In this document: positions 17,941 to 26,853 of the stretch, piece by piece
Position numbering within the stretch: the stretch's first letter is position 1
Layout of the letters: each line of letters begins with the position of its first letter
NCBI GenBank assembly: GCA_963761705.1
Contig: CAVXHK010000001.1
Location: forward strand, 868,001-932,000
Source: CAVVKW01 sp963761705
GTDB taxonomy: Bacteria > Verrucomicrobiota > Verrucomicrobiia > Chthoniobacterales > JAATET01
DNA length: 64,000 nt
Reading direction: 5' to 3'
Made by a program: the position numbers and the translations under genes
Notes under the pieces: generated by a model
What the model was told of the DNA's origin: nothing
The model's input: only the letters and a program-made list of their open reading frames with translations
The model's database searches: none

Positions 17941-20280
17941 ATGCTCAACGACGCTAATCCTATGAAAAACACGCCACGAACCAATCTCGGGTGGGCGGTC
18001 GCCGCTCTTGCTCTCGTCCTCACATTCGGAGTGCCCGCTGCACAGGCCCAACGCACCACTCCTCCGACGGCGCCAGCCGTGCCGGCGGCCAACGCGGCTA
18101 CCGCGGCCCCACCGGCCGTCGGCGAACAAGCCGTGGCTGGACAATCCTCGATCATCCGCTTGCCTCTTCGGCAACTGATCGGTGCGGAAGAACCCATTTT
18201 CCTCCGGAACTCCACGAGCACCTACACGGTCTACGTGCCGCTCTCGCCGCGCTACGACCTCAAGAGCGTCAAGCTGCACCTCCGCTTCACCAACTCGATT
18301 GCACTCTTGAGCGAGCGCTCGGTCCTGCGTGTCGTGATGAACGACAGGATCATCGGGCAGTTCTATCTCACCCGCGATCAGCCGAACCACAACGTCGATA
18401 TCGAAGTCCCCCTCGAGTCTTTCCAATACGCGTCCAATCAGCTCCAGTTCATCGTCGCCCAGCACTACACGCTTGAGTGCGAGGAGCCCGCGGCCCCCGA
18501 GCTCTACACCGAGATCCTTCCCGACGAGAGTTACCTCGAAGCCGTCGTCGCGATGAATGACGTCTATCCCAAGCTGTCCCTCATCCGTGACCTGATCGAT
18601 CAGAAGCTCTGGGATCCTTACAAGTTTCACATCGCCATGCCCGGTGGCACGGGTTCCGGCATGACCGAGGAGTCCCTGGCTCTCGGATCGGTGATCACCC
18701 AGGGCGCGACGCTGAACCTCGACTACCGCCCCGCAGTCGTGACAACGGGGAACGCCCTTTCCGCTGGCGTCGACAACATCGTCGTCGGCACGGCCAGCGA
18801 GCTGACGCCCTACCTGACTTCGACCGAGCAAGGCTCGATCAACGGCAGCTTCATTGCGGTCAAGCAGTTGCCGGGTGATCCGGAGCATTTCATGTTGCTC
18901 ATCAGCGGTCGTAGCTACGAGGAGGTCGCCCAGGCGGCCTACGCGTTCGCTCTTGTCAACTTCCCGCTGCCCGACTCGCAATACGCGCAGATCAACCAGA
19001 TCGATTTCCCCGAGAAGCCGTTCTACCTCAAAAACGCGCCGATCATCGACCCGGGCATCTACAGCTTCCGCCAGCTCGGTTACGACAAGATGCGGACCAT
19101 CAAGGGCTTCAATACCGGTTCTTACCAGATCGAGGCCTACATGCCGGGTAGTCTCTCGGGAGAAGACGCGAGTAACGTCGAATTGCGCCTGCACTTCGTT
19201 TACGGGGCAGCGATGCGCTCCGATTCGGTGCTGAATATCTTCGTCAACCAGGAGTTCCAATACGCGATCCGCCTCGATCAAATCCGGGGTGACGTCCACG
19301 ACGACTTTCGGGTTTACCTCCCGGTCAAAGCCTTTCAGCCGGGTCGTAACGTAGTCGACATTGCTCCCCGGATGGTGCCCCTCATCACCGATCAGTGCGA
19401 ACTTCAGCAGGTCGAGAATCTTCTCTTCACGCTCTACAACGACTCCGACATGGTGATCCCGCGTCTCGCGAAGAAGACGCGCTTGCCGAACTTCACGCTC
19501 TTCTCGCAGACGGGCTATCCGTTCACCGCCGCTCCCGACGGCTTCGATCTGGCCATGATGGTGACCGAGCGTGACAACACGACGATCTGTGCCGCTTGGA
19601 TGCTCATGGGCAAACTGGCCCAGATCAATAGTTCGGTCCTCAACCGGGCTGAAATGACGTTCCAAGTTCCCAAGAGCCAAAAGAACGTGGTCGTCGTTGG
19701 CCCGGTCGACACCCTGCCGGACGAACTGATGGAGACAGCTCCAATTTCTCCGCAGCGACTCGGACGCGCACGTTATTTGGTGAGTGTGAGTCCCAAGCCG
19801 GAGGCCAGCGCGGTCGGACCGGTAGAAGAATTTCTCGCCAAAGTGCGGGGCACGGAAGTCGAGCGCGGTGAACGGGCTCAACCCGAGACCGTCTCGATGG
19901 TCATGGAGTCCGAGGCGAAGGACGACTCGATCGCTTTCGCCTACGAAAACCCTTACCACACCGGCTACGCCGCCGCTGTCTTCACCGCGCCGTCCGCCGA
20001 CCAACTCTACCGCGGACTCTACAACCTGCAGGATCGCCGCTACTGGGATAATCTCGCAGGCAGTCTCATGGTTTGGAACAGTAAGACGCCCAAGTCGCTC
20101 ACAACCGCGCAGATCGGTCCGGAGTTCATCTACGGAGTGCGTTCCGCGGTGTTCCAGGCGACCAATCGCTTCAACAGCAACCCGATTCTGTTCACGGTGA
20201 TCGTGTTCGGTGCGCTCGGATTGCTGGCGCTCCTCCTGAGCCTGATGTTGAGCAAACGCGAGAAACCAGCCGCCAAATAG
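17941..20280 (+). CDS. bcsB: Cellulose synthase periplasmic subunit BcsB
   Basis: BcsB guides the nascent glucan through the periplasm and contacts BcsA with its C-terminal helix. Starts at ATG 17941 or 17962 are possible; from 17962 a clean signal peptide (MKNTPR.., cleaved after AAQA) is seen, then an Ala/Pro-rich linker. Family patterns include 'TVYVPLSPRYDLKSVKLHLRF', 'RVVMNDRIIGQF' and a second carbohydrate-binding half ('VLNIFVNQEFQYAIRL'). One C-terminal membrane helix (about 25 residues) precedes the basic KREKPAAK tail. It lies ten bases after bcsA. Confidence 0.92.
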   Translation: MLNDANPMKNTPRTNLGWAVAALALVLTFGVPAAQAQRTTPPTAPAVPAANAATAAPPAVGEQAVAGQSSIIRLPLRQLIGAEEPIFLRNSTSTYTVYVPLSPRYDLKSVKLHLRFTNSIALLSERSVLRVVMNDRIIGQFYLTRDQPNHNVDIEVPLESFQYASNQLQFIVAQHYTLECEEPAAPELYTEILPDESYLEAVVAMNDVYPKLSLIRDLIDQKLWDPYKFHIAMPGGTGSGMTEESLALGSVITQGATLNLDYRPAVVTTGNALSAGVDNIVVGTASELTPYLTSTEQGSINGSFIAVKQLPGDPEHFMLLISGRSYEEVAQAAYAFALVNFPLPDSQYAQINQIDFPEKPFYLKNAPIIDPGIYSFRQLGYDKMRTIKGFNTGSYQIEAYMPGSLSGEDASNVELRLHFVYGAAMRSDSVLNIFVNQEFQYAIRLDQIRGDVHDDFRVYLPVKAFQPGRNVVDIAPRMVPLITDQCELQQVENLLFTLYNDSDMVIPRLAKKTRLPNFTLFSQTGYPFTAAPDGFDLAMMVTERDNTTICAAWMLMGKLAQINSSVLNRAEMTFQVPKSQKNVVVVGPVDTLPDELMETAPISPQRLGRARYLVSVSPKPEASAVGPVEEFLAKVRGTEVERGERAQPETVSMVMESEAKDDSIAFAYENPYHTGYAAAVFTAPSADQLYRGLYNLQDRRYWDNLAGSLMVWNSKTPKSLTTAQIGPEFIYGVRSAVFQATNRFNSNPILFTVIVFGALGLLALLLSLMLSKREKPAAK

Positions 20281-20323
20281 AGATCGGGTGGCGGGCGCTG
20301 GTCGCCCCCCGACCGACCAGACG

Positions 20324-21445
20324 ATGAAACGAAGCGAAAAACGTTCGGAGAGTTCGCCTCCGGCTCCGACCGCTCAAGGTCGGAGCCGAACGAGATGGCT
20401 CATTGGCTCGGTCGTCGTCGTCTTCGGTTTAGGGCTACTCATCCTGTTCTGGCCCCGAGATCAAAATGCCCTGCCGGGTGCTGATTGGCGGCTCTTCAAA
20501 GATCGATTTCTCGACGCAAGTGGACGCGTCATCGACACGGGCAACGCCAACATTTCCCACTCCGAGGGGCAGGGCTACGGGATGTTACTCGCCGCAGCCT
20601 TTAACGACCGGGCGGCCTTCGACCGGATGTGGCAATGGACGCAGGATCACCTCCGGCGCGCCGATGACCAGCTCTTCAGCTGGCGCTACCAGCCCGAAGA
20701 TGGCGGGAAAGTGGACGATCCAAACAACGCGAGCGACGGGGACCTCCTCATAGCCTGGGCGCTAGTGCGGGCGGCGCAGCGCTGGGAGGTCTACGAATAT
20801 CAGCAATCCGCCGCGCAAATTGTGGGTGATTTCTTCCGGCTGGCGGTCGTCGAGTCCGACCTCGGCTTACAGATGCTCCCCGGTCTCATGGGTTTCCAGC
20901 GTGAGGACGGGCTCCTCCTCAATCCCTCCTACGCGGTCTTTCCCGCCTACGAGGAATTGCGCACCGTTTTTCCGACTGAACGTTGGGATGATCTCGACGC
21001 CGGAGGAAGGCGGCTGCTTGGCGTCGCTCGATTCGGCGATTCGGCGCTCAATCCAAACTGGACGACCGTCGGACCGCTCGCCCTCTCGCTTCCGACGGAC
21101 AAACCCCCGGTCAGTGGCTACGACGCGATCCGCGTGCCGCTTCACGTCGCTTGGGCCGGGCCTAACCCATCGCTCCTGACTCGCTACACCGATTTCTGGG
21201 AAGCCCAGCCGGCGGACAAACCGCTTCCCGCGGAGCTGAACCTTCGCGACGGCGAGCTCGGGCCTCATCCGATGCTGCCGGGCATGGAGGCCATCGCGAA
21301 GTTCGCCACCGCCAGCCAGCGGGGCACCGCTCTCACCGTGGCCGACATCCCACCGCTGCTTGGGGATGAACCCTATTTTTCCGCCAGTCTCAAGCTCCTG
21401 ACCAAACTCGCTATCCGTGACCGCGCGGTGGCAAAAAAGAATTGA
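20324..21445 (+). CDS. bcsZ: Endo-beta-1,4-glucanase BcsZ (glycoside hydrolase family 8)
   Basis: This periplasmic or membrane-tethered cellulase trims misplaced glucan and is needed for normal fibre assembly in other species. From ATG 20324, residues 25-43 form an N-terminal hydrophobic segment without a clear cleavage site. The GH8 catalytic acid is Glu81 in 'SHSEGQGYGMLLAA', and a conserved Asp lies in 'NNASDGDLLIAWAL' (137 or 139). Length (373 residues) is normal for BcsZ. It lies between bcsB and the bcsC-like gene. Confidence 0.93.
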   Translation: MKRSEKRSESSPPAPTAQGRSRTRWLIGSVVVVFGLGLLILFWPRDQNALPGADWRLFKDRFLDASGRVIDTGNANISHSEGQGYGMLLAAAFNDRAAFDRMWQWTQDHLRRADDQLFSWRYQPEDGGKVDDPNNASDGDLLIAWALVRAAQRWEVYEYQQSAAQIVGDFFRLAVVESDLGLQMLPGLMGFQREDGLLLNPSYAVFPAYEELRTVFPTERWDDLDAGGRRLLGVARFGDSALNPNWTTVGPLALSLPTDKPPVSGYDAIRVPLHVAWAGPNPSLLTRYTDFWEAQPADKPLPAELNLRDGELGPHPMLPGMEAIAKFATASQRGTALTVADIPPLLGDEPYFSASLKLLTKLAIRDRAVAKKN

Positions 21446-21448
21446 CCC

Positions 21449-23836
21449 GTGATCCTGAAACCCCGACACCTCTGCAGATTGTTCGACGTGAGACTAAAAA
21501 ACTACAGTTTGATTCTGTTCGTTGCGTTGAGCTGGGGAGGAGTCGTTTCCCAGGGGTATTCCCAGATTTCGGCGGAGGACCCGTTGGTCGATGCTACTGA
21601 TGATATTCTTGCCGCCGAGCCACCCGGGACGATCCCGCTTCCGGCCGGCACCCCGGGCACGACTCCCTCGCCCGACTCTCTCTTCGTTCCCGTAGTTCCA
21701 GGCTCGTCGCCGACCCCGGCACCGGCTTTGGCTCCAACTCTGCAGCCAGCTACCGCGCCGACGACGTTCGAACCCGCAGAGATCGAGCCACCGACGATTC
21801 GGTCGACGCCGGAGACCGTCGACATTTTCGAGGAAGAAGAGCCGGACTCCTTTAGCACGTCCCGACCTTCGACTCCGATCCGTTCAGCGAGTTCGGTCGC
21901 TCCGACGGTCATCGTCGAAGATGAGGAAGAACTCGAAATCGCCGAGACGGCACCCCGGGCGACACCGACGCCGGCACCGACTCGCACCTACCAGAGCGCA
22001 GCAACCCGTCGGACGAGCACCGCGACGTCGACCCGCCCGCGGCCCCGGCCCGAACCGGCGGTCAACACGGCTTTATCCGGAGAACGTCTCGCGCAGGCGA
22101 TGGCCCGTGCCCGCTCGAACCGCGATGCCGACCTTGCCCAGCAGATCGGTTGGGCCAACTTCGGTCGGAAGGATTATCCTTCCGCCGCCCTGTGGTTCGA
22201 GCAATCCATCGCTTGGGACACGGATCTAGGAGCATCCTACTACGGACTTGCGCTCACCAAGTTCACGCAGGGCGACCTTTCCCAGGCCGAAGCCATCGCG
22301 GCTTACCGGGTGAATTCATTTCCGAAGATGAAGACTCTGCTCGGCGATATTCTGGTCCGCCGGGGCACCGAGGACTACGAAGACCGGCAATACGCCCGGG
22401 CGATCAACTCGTTGGATCGCGCCGCCCAATACCGCAAGCTCGGTCGCAGCGAGCAAGTCATCCGTGGCTGGTCCTACTACTACCTGCGCGATTACAACTC
22501 GTCGGCGAATATCTTCCAGGACCTCTACCGGGTGAGTCCGGACCGCGCCAGCGCCGAGGGTCTCTACGCGGCTCTGTCGCGCTTGAAAGATTTCGATCGT
22601 CTCGCGGACGTGGCCGCCCGCTGCCCGGGTCCGCTCACCGAAATCCTCGCGACCTACGAGACCAACGCCTACGAGCGCGCTGGCCTCTACCTCGCCGCCT
22701 ACGAAGCGAACGAGCGCAACAATCCGGCCCTCGCAAACTTCGACTCCCCGAGCATTGCCGTCGGGTTCGAATACTCCCAGAAATCTGGTCAGACCGGTGA
22801 GTCCCAACTCCAAACCGCTCGCACGCCGGTCATCGAGGGCAAATTCTCACCCTACAAGCGGGTTCTCGTCACCGCGAAGGCCGCGCTGCTCATGTTGCAG
22901 TCAGGCAGTCGAACCAACGGCGCTTTCGTGGGCACGGTGCCACTCGAGTTCAGTCGCTTCGAGCGAAACGTTGCCACCGGATACAACGATCTCTTCGAGG
23001 CGAAGGTCCGGGTCGAGTATCAGGGCTTCCTGACTCCTTACCTTGAAGTCGGCACGACGCCGCTCAACGCCGACCTCGACCCGAGTCCAATCGGACGGGC
23101 CGGTCTCGAATACCGCTACAACACGGGTTACATCAAGGGCGAGTTCTACTCGGACTCGATTCGTGAGTCGGTCACCAGCTACGTCGGTTCGCAGGATCCC
23201 TACACCGATCGCGAGTGGGGCCGCGTGCAGGAGACCGGCGGATCGTTGGAGATCTTCCAAGGCTTCCTGAAAGACTACACGGTCTTCGGAAAGGTGAAAT
23301 ACGGCGAGATCACCGGCGTCAACACGAAGAGCAACAACCACCTCTCGTTGGTGGCTTCGGCGTCGCGGATCTTCAAGCCACGCGGCTTCGAATACATCTC
23401 GATCGGGCCGGCGATCTCCTACGAGACGTTCGATAACAACCAGAACTTCTTCACCTACGGACACGGCGGCTACTTCAGTCCGGAATACATCGTGCAGGGA
23501 ATTCTTGACGCGCAGTTCCTGACCGCGGAGGGGCGTAACTTCCTGCTCTCGGGCAGCATCGGCGGCGGCCTCCAGCAGAACAAACAGGCGTCAGCCGCAG
23601 TCTTGCCGCTCGATGATGACGGACGTGAATACGAAGGAACGAACTCCACCACCGGTATCTTCCTGGTCAACGCGGAAGGCGGCGTGCTCGTGACGCCAAA
23701 CTTCATGGTCGGCTCCAAGCTCTCTTACGCCGTGACTGCCGATTACAACGAAGGGTTCGCCAGCATCTACGCCCGTTTCTTCTTTGAACCGCGGGCCGGG
23801 CTCTTCCGGTCGGATCTTGGGTTTAGCTACTGGTAG
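21449..23836 (+). CDS. BcsC-like outer-membrane cellulose export protein
   Basis: The 795-residue protein has an N-terminal export signal (hydrophobic 'SLILFVALSWGGVVSQGYS'), a ~190-residue Pro/Thr/Glu-rich stretch, a TPR-like helical part (about 210-420, e.g. 'ARSNRDADLAQQIGWANFGRKDYPSAALWF' region) and a C-terminal beta-barrel with alternating Tyr/Gly strands ending in aromatic 'LGFSYW'. BcsC of proteobacteria is longer (about 1150 residues) with many more TPRs. The start is GTG 21449, or GTG 21488, which places a shorter signal. Position at the end of the bcs operon supports the role. Confidence 0.8.
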   Translation: MILKPRHLCRLFDVRLKNYSLILFVALSWGGVVSQGYSQISAEDPLVDATDDILAAEPPGTIPLPAGTPGTTPSPDSLFVPVVPGSSPTPAPALAPTLQPATAPTTFEPAEIEPPTIRSTPETVDIFEEEEPDSFSTSRPSTPIRSASSVAPTVIVEDEEELEIAETAPRATPTPAPTRTYQSAATRRTSTATSTRPRPRPEPAVNTALSGERLAQAMARARSNRDADLAQQIGWANFGRKDYPSAALWFEQSIAWDTDLGASYYGLALTKFTQGDLSQAEAIAAYRVNSFPKMKTLLGDILVRRGTEDYEDRQYARAINSLDRAAQYRKLGRSEQVIRGWSYYYLRDYNSSANIFQDLYRVSPDRASAEGLYAALSRLKDFDRLADVAARCPGPLTEILATYETNAYERAGLYLAAYEANERNNPALANFDSPSIAVGFEYSQKSGQTGESQLQTARTPVIEGKFSPYKRVLVTAKAALLMLQSGSRTNGAFVGTVPLEFSRFERNVATGYNDLFEAKVRVEYQGFLTPYLEVGTTPLNADLDPSPIGRAGLEYRYNTGYIKGEFYSDSIRESVTSYVGSQDPYTDREWGRVQETGGSLEIFQGFLKDYTVFGKVKYGEITGVNTKSNNHLSLVASASRIFKPRGFEYISIGPAISYETFDNNQNFFTYGHGGYFSPEYIVQGILDAQFLTAEGRNFLLSGSIGGGLQQNKQASAAVLPLDDDGREYEGTNSTTGIFLVNAEGGVLVTPNFMVGSKLSYAVTADYNEGFASIYARFFFEPRAGLFRSDLGFSYW

Positions 23837-23896
23837 GTCGCGGTCGCCTGCGGTGCGGGGATCGGGTCGGGGCGGCGACGGTTGATGGAGCGGGGA

Positions 23897-24445
23897 ATGG
23901 ATAACAGCGACACGTCGAAGCCAGTCGTTTTCTTCGACCGGGATGGAACCCTGATGGATGAGGTGAACTTTTGTAACGACCCGGCGGACGTCAGAGCGGT
24001 CCCGGGAGTGACCGAGCGACTCGCTAAGCTTCGCGAAATGGGTTGGAGCCGGGTGATCGTGACGAATCAGAGCGGAATCCCGCGAGGCCGGATTTCGATC
24101 GAGCAATACCACGCGGTTCACGCCGAATTGCTCACTCAGCTCGACGGAGAAATCGATGGCACCTACTTCAGCGACGATCTGCCGGATTCGGGTTCGCCGC
24201 GACGCAAGCCAGGAACGGCGATGTTGGACGAGGCGGCCAGCGATCTTCGGCTGGATTTAAGCCGGGCATATTTCGTGGGGGATAAAGCGATGGACGTAAA
24301 ATGCGGGCAGGACGCCGGCTTGCCTGGAGTCCTGGTGCTGACCGGACACGGTGAAAAGTACCGCGACTGCGGAGCCGACTTCGTCGCAAACGACGTGAAC
24401 GACGCGATCGACTGGATCATCGGGCGCGAAACGAACCTGAAGTGA
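23897..24445 (+). CDS. gmhB: D-glycero-beta-D-manno-heptose 1,7-bisphosphate 7-phosphatase (GmhB-like, HAD-IIIA)
   Basis: GmhB removes the 7-phosphate in ADP-heptose synthesis for lipopolysaccharide. HAD motif I is 'FFDRDGTLMDEV', motif II 'IVTNQSGIPRGR', motif III 'RRKPGTAML' and motif IV 'YFVGDKAMDVKCG'. ATG 23897 is chosen because GGAG lies six bases before it. The Cys/His zinc loop of classical GmhB is replaced by 'FSDDLPDSGSPRRKPG', so this is a zinc-free variant or a related sugar phosphatase. Its stop overlaps the kdsB start by four bases. Confidence 0.82.
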   Translation: MDNSDTSKPVVFFDRDGTLMDEVNFCNDPADVRAVPGVTERLAKLREMGWSRVIVTNQSGIPRGRISIEQYHAVHAELLTQLDGEIDGTYFSDDLPDSGSPRRKPGTAMLDEAASDLRLDLSRAYFVGDKAMDVKCGQDAGLPGVLVLTGHGEKYRDCGADFVANDVNDAIDWIIGRETNLK

Positions 24446-25182
24446 GCGGCACCGTCGTGATCATTCCGGCTCGGTGGGGATCCGTCCGATTTCCGGGGAA
24501 GGCGCTGGCCGGGATCTCCGGCAAGCCGCTCATTCAGCACACTTGGGAACGGTGCGCCGCGTCGAAGCTCGCAGCTCGAGTGATCGTCGCGACCGACGAT
24601 GAGCGAATCGAAGAGGTGGCCCGGGGCTTCGGGGCGGAGGTCACCATGACGTCGCCGAGACACCCGACGGGGTCGGACCGTCTGGCAGAGGTGGCTTCGC
24701 GGTTGGACGAATTTTCCCACGTGCTCAACGTTCAGGGCGACGAGCCAACGATCTCACCGTTGCTCATCGACCGACTCATCGCAGAAATCGAAGGTGATCC
24801 GCGGTTGGATATGATCACGGCGGCATCGCCCTTCCGGGATTTCGCCGCGGTGGATGATCCGAACAACGTGAAGGTCGTGGTGAATCTCGCTGGCGATGCG
24901 ATGTACTTCTCAAGAAGTCGCCTGCCATTTGATCGGGAGGGGAACGCCGACGTTGTGCCACTGCATCATCTCGGGATTTACGGATACCAGCGGAGGTTCC
25001 TCCTCGAATTTGTCGGTTGGGCCCCGACCACGCTGGAGAAATGCGAGAAGCTGGAGCAGCTGCGAGCTTTGGAACACGGGGCGCGCATCCGGGTCGTGAC
25101 GACGGACGAGCGCGCGGTCGGTGTGGATACGCCCGAAGATGTTCCGCTCGTGGAGGCCGTTCTCAACTCGGCGGATTTTTGA
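24442..25182 (+). CDS. kdsB: 3-deoxy-manno-octulosonate cytidylyltransferase
   Basis: KdsB activates Kdo as CMP-Kdo for lipid A-Kdo assembly in the cytoplasm. The 246-residue enzyme shows 'VIIPARWGSVRFPGKALAGISGKPLIQHTWE', 'NVQGDEP', and 'LGIYGYQRRFLLEFVGWAPTTLEKCEKLEQLRALEHG', all diagnostic. The GTG start overlaps the gmhB-like stop (GTGA), so heptose and Kdo steps are co-translated. Confidence 0.96.
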   Translation: MSGTVVIIPARWGSVRFPGKALAGISGKPLIQHTWERCAASKLAARVIVATDDERIEEVARGFGAEVTMTSPRHPTGSDRLAEVASRLDEFSHVLNVQGDEPTISPLLIDRLIAEIEGDPRLDMITAASPFRDFAAVDDPNNVKVVVNLAGDAMYFSRSRLPFDREGNADVVPLHHLGIYGYQRRFLLEFVGWAPTTLEKCEKLEQLRALEHGARIRVVTTDERAVGVDTPEDVPLVEAVLNSADF

Positions 25183-25217
25183 CAATCCGAGACTGGTCAT
25201 TCAAAGGGCAAGTCCGT

Positions 25218-25616
25218 ATGCACCGCCCGATGATCCGCAGTCTCTGCCTTACCCTCGCCATTTCAGTCCTGACGGGCTGCACCTACAATCGCCAAACGCA
25301 TCGTTTCGAGTCCGTGCCGCCGATGGGTTCGAACACGGTGGATGGAATCCGCGAAGCGTCGCGCGCCATTCAATCCCGGGAAGTCAAAGTCCCAACTGAT
25401 CCACCAGCTGCGCGCGAGCAAACGGAGCGGGGTGACGCTCCGGAGGGGATGGGCGACCCGGTCTACATCGAGGGTCATTACGTGTGGCGGCGAGGTGAGT
25501 GGCAATGGTTCCGGGGCGGATGGGTGGACCGGCCCGGAGATGCTTCGATCTACGTCGCGCCGACGATGGTCGTCCGAGACGGCCAGCGGTATTGGCGAGC
25601 GGGACGTTGGGAGTGA
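25218..25616 (+). CDS. Putative lipoprotein with a YxWxxGxW-type module
   Basis: The ATG at 25218 gives a 132-residue protein with signal sequence and lipobox (SVLTGC, Cys near residue 19). The C-terminal half has a Trp/Arg-rich segment, 'YIEGHYVWRRGEWQWFRGGW' and 'RYWRAGRWE', resembling YXWXXGXW repeat proteins of unknown function. It follows kdsB by 35 bases and may be in the same transcript. No enzymatic motif is seen. Confidence 0.7.
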   Translation: MHRPMIRSLCLTLAISVLTGCTYNRQTHRFESVPPMGSNTVDGIREASRAIQSREVKVPTDPPAAREQTERGDAPEGMGDPVYIEGHYVWRRGEWQWFRGGWVDRPGDASIYVAPTMVVRDGQRYWRAGRWE

Positions 25617-25625
25617 TCTGGTGTG

Positions 25626-25671
25626 ATCGGCTTCCAGCCGATCTGCGTTGGATCATCGGCTGGAAGCCGAT
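25626..25671. repeat. Palindromic intergenic repeat (REP/MITE-like)
   Basis: atcggcttccagccgat (25626-25642) and atcggctggaagccgat (25655-25671) are exact reverse complements, and each arm is itself a 7-bp hairpin with a three-base loop. The whole element lies between the lipoprotein gene and pqqA. A degraded relative is at 38581-38629, and looser ones near 41826 and 47260. Confidence 0.75.
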
Positions 25672-25736
25672 GCCAGGTTTTGTTGGTCGGGAAATTCCGG
25701 CTGGCGCGGGCGCGGCGAATGGGTATCGTGGGCGAC

Positions 25737-25868
25737 ATGAAGAGCGCTAATGTGAACGTGCCCGTTGCTCAATCTGACGCCCCGAAGGTGAAGAAGGTCT
25801 GGACGACCCCGAAGATCAAGGACGTGCCGATCTTCTTCGAGGTCTCGCTTTACGCGGCGACCCGGTAG
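25737..25868 (+). CDS. pqqA: Pyrroloquinoline quinone precursor peptide PqqA
   Basis: PqqA is the ribosomal peptide from which PQQ is made by linking a Glu and a Tyr side chain. The ATG at 25737 gives 43 residues. The C-terminal core 'FFEVSLYAATR' has the invariant E-x3-Y pair (Glu35, Tyr39), preceded by the usual 'W..P.' segment (VWTTPKIKDV). The N-terminal ~20 residues are longer than the classical 23-24-residue PqqA but fit longer forms. pqqB begins six bases downstream. Confidence 0.85.
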   Translation: MKSANVNVPVAQSDAPKVKKVWTTPKIKDVPIFFEVSLYAATR

Positions 25869-25874
25869 CGCGGA

Positions 25875-26777
25875 ATGGAGGTCGTCGTTCTTGGAACGGC
25901 TGCTGGTGGGGGATTTCCGCAGTGGAATTGCGGGTGCGTGAACTGCGAGCTGGCGCGGACGCCGGAATCGGGCGTGGAGCCGCGGATGCAGAGTTCTCTG
26001 GCGATCTCGGCGGACGGCGAACGCTGGTTTCTGGTGAACGCGTCGCCCGATGTTGGGCGGCAGATCGAGCGGTTCCTTCGTGGGGCGGACGGAGGCGGCG
26101 GGCGGATTTCGCCAGTCGCCGGTGTGCTTCTCACGAACGCGGATCTGGATCATTGCCTGGGTCTGTTTGCCCTGCGGGAGGGTGCTGACGAGCTGGAGGT
26201 GTGGGCGCCGGAAACGGTTCGGCGGGCGGTGGTCGAGGAAATTGGGGTGGAGCGGGTTCTCAATTCTTTTGGTGGGGTGCGGTGGCGCACGTCAGCGGCG
26301 GATTGGACGGCGTTGGGCGAAGGCGGGCTGGAGGTGAAGACGGTGGCGTTGCGGGGGACGGATTCGGCGCGCTGGGCGGACGCGGGGGCGGCGGGGGAAG
26401 TCCACGCAGTGGGGTACCTTTTTCGGGAAAGACCGGGGTCGGGCGTGATCGGGATGTTTCCCGACGTGGCGGTGATCGATGACGAGTTGGTGGAGGTGTT
26501 GCGGGGGTGTGAGCGGGTTTATTTCGACGGAACGTTTTGGACGGCGGACGAGATGGTCGCGCTGAGATTTTCGGACCGGGACGCCGCGGCGATGGGGCAC
26601 GTGCCGATGAGCGGGGAGGGGGGGAGCCTGGCGGTGTTGGCGGCGATGCCGGGGGAGTGCGCGTATCTGCACGTGAACAACACGAACCCGGTGTTGCGAA
26701 GGGAATCGGAAGCACGGGCGGCGCTGGAATCGGCGGGCGTGCGGTTGGCGGATGACGGGGAGCGGTGGGCGAAGTGA
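25875..26777 (+). CDS. pqqB: Coenzyme PQQ biosynthesis protein PqqB
   Basis: PqqB is a metallo-beta-lactamase-fold protein of the PQQ pathway, proposed to hydroxylate the cross-linked tyrosine intermediate. The 300-residue protein begins with the diagnostic 'VVVLGTAAGGGFPQWNCGCVNC' pattern (zinc Cys 19, 21, 24), and has 'SSLAISADGERWFLVNASPDV', 'LLTNADLDHCLGLFALREG' and 'MGHVPMSGEGGSLAVL'. pqqC, pqqD and pqqE are not next to it; the downstream gene is convergent and unrelated. Confidence 0.95.
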   Translation: MEVVVLGTAAGGGFPQWNCGCVNCELARTPESGVEPRMQSSLAISADGERWFLVNASPDVGRQIERFLRGADGGGGRISPVAGVLLTNADLDHCLGLFALREGADELEVWAPETVRRAVVEEIGVERVLNSFGGVRWRTSAADWTALGEGGLEVKTVALRGTDSARWADAGAAGEVHAVGYLFRERPGSGVIGMFPDVAVIDDELVEVLRGCERVYFDGTFWTADEMVALRFSDRDAAAMGHVPMSGEGGSLAVLAAMPGECAYLHVNNTNPVLRRESEARAALESAGVRLADDGERWAK

Positions 26778-26787
26778 GGGTAAGGAA

Positions 26788-26815
26788 CCACGGATGGACG
26801 CAGATCGACACGGAT
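26788..26815 (+). repeat. Dispersed repeat copy, 'cacggatggacgcagat' type
   Basis: The 28-base stretch shares 25 or more bases with 27531-27558 (only small differences: cac/aag and cgac/agac). It lies between pqqB and the convergent OB-fold gene. Relatives in both orientations fill the region before recA. Confidence 0.65.
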
Positions 26816-26853
26816 CGCTTCCAAGGGTTTCGGCTGGGGCGCCGCTCGCCGGG

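Noticed and set aside
17713..20004. 763-codon minus-strand frame opposite bcsB
   Set aside because: Antisense shadow; the plus strand carries signal peptide, BcsB patterns and C-terminal helix.
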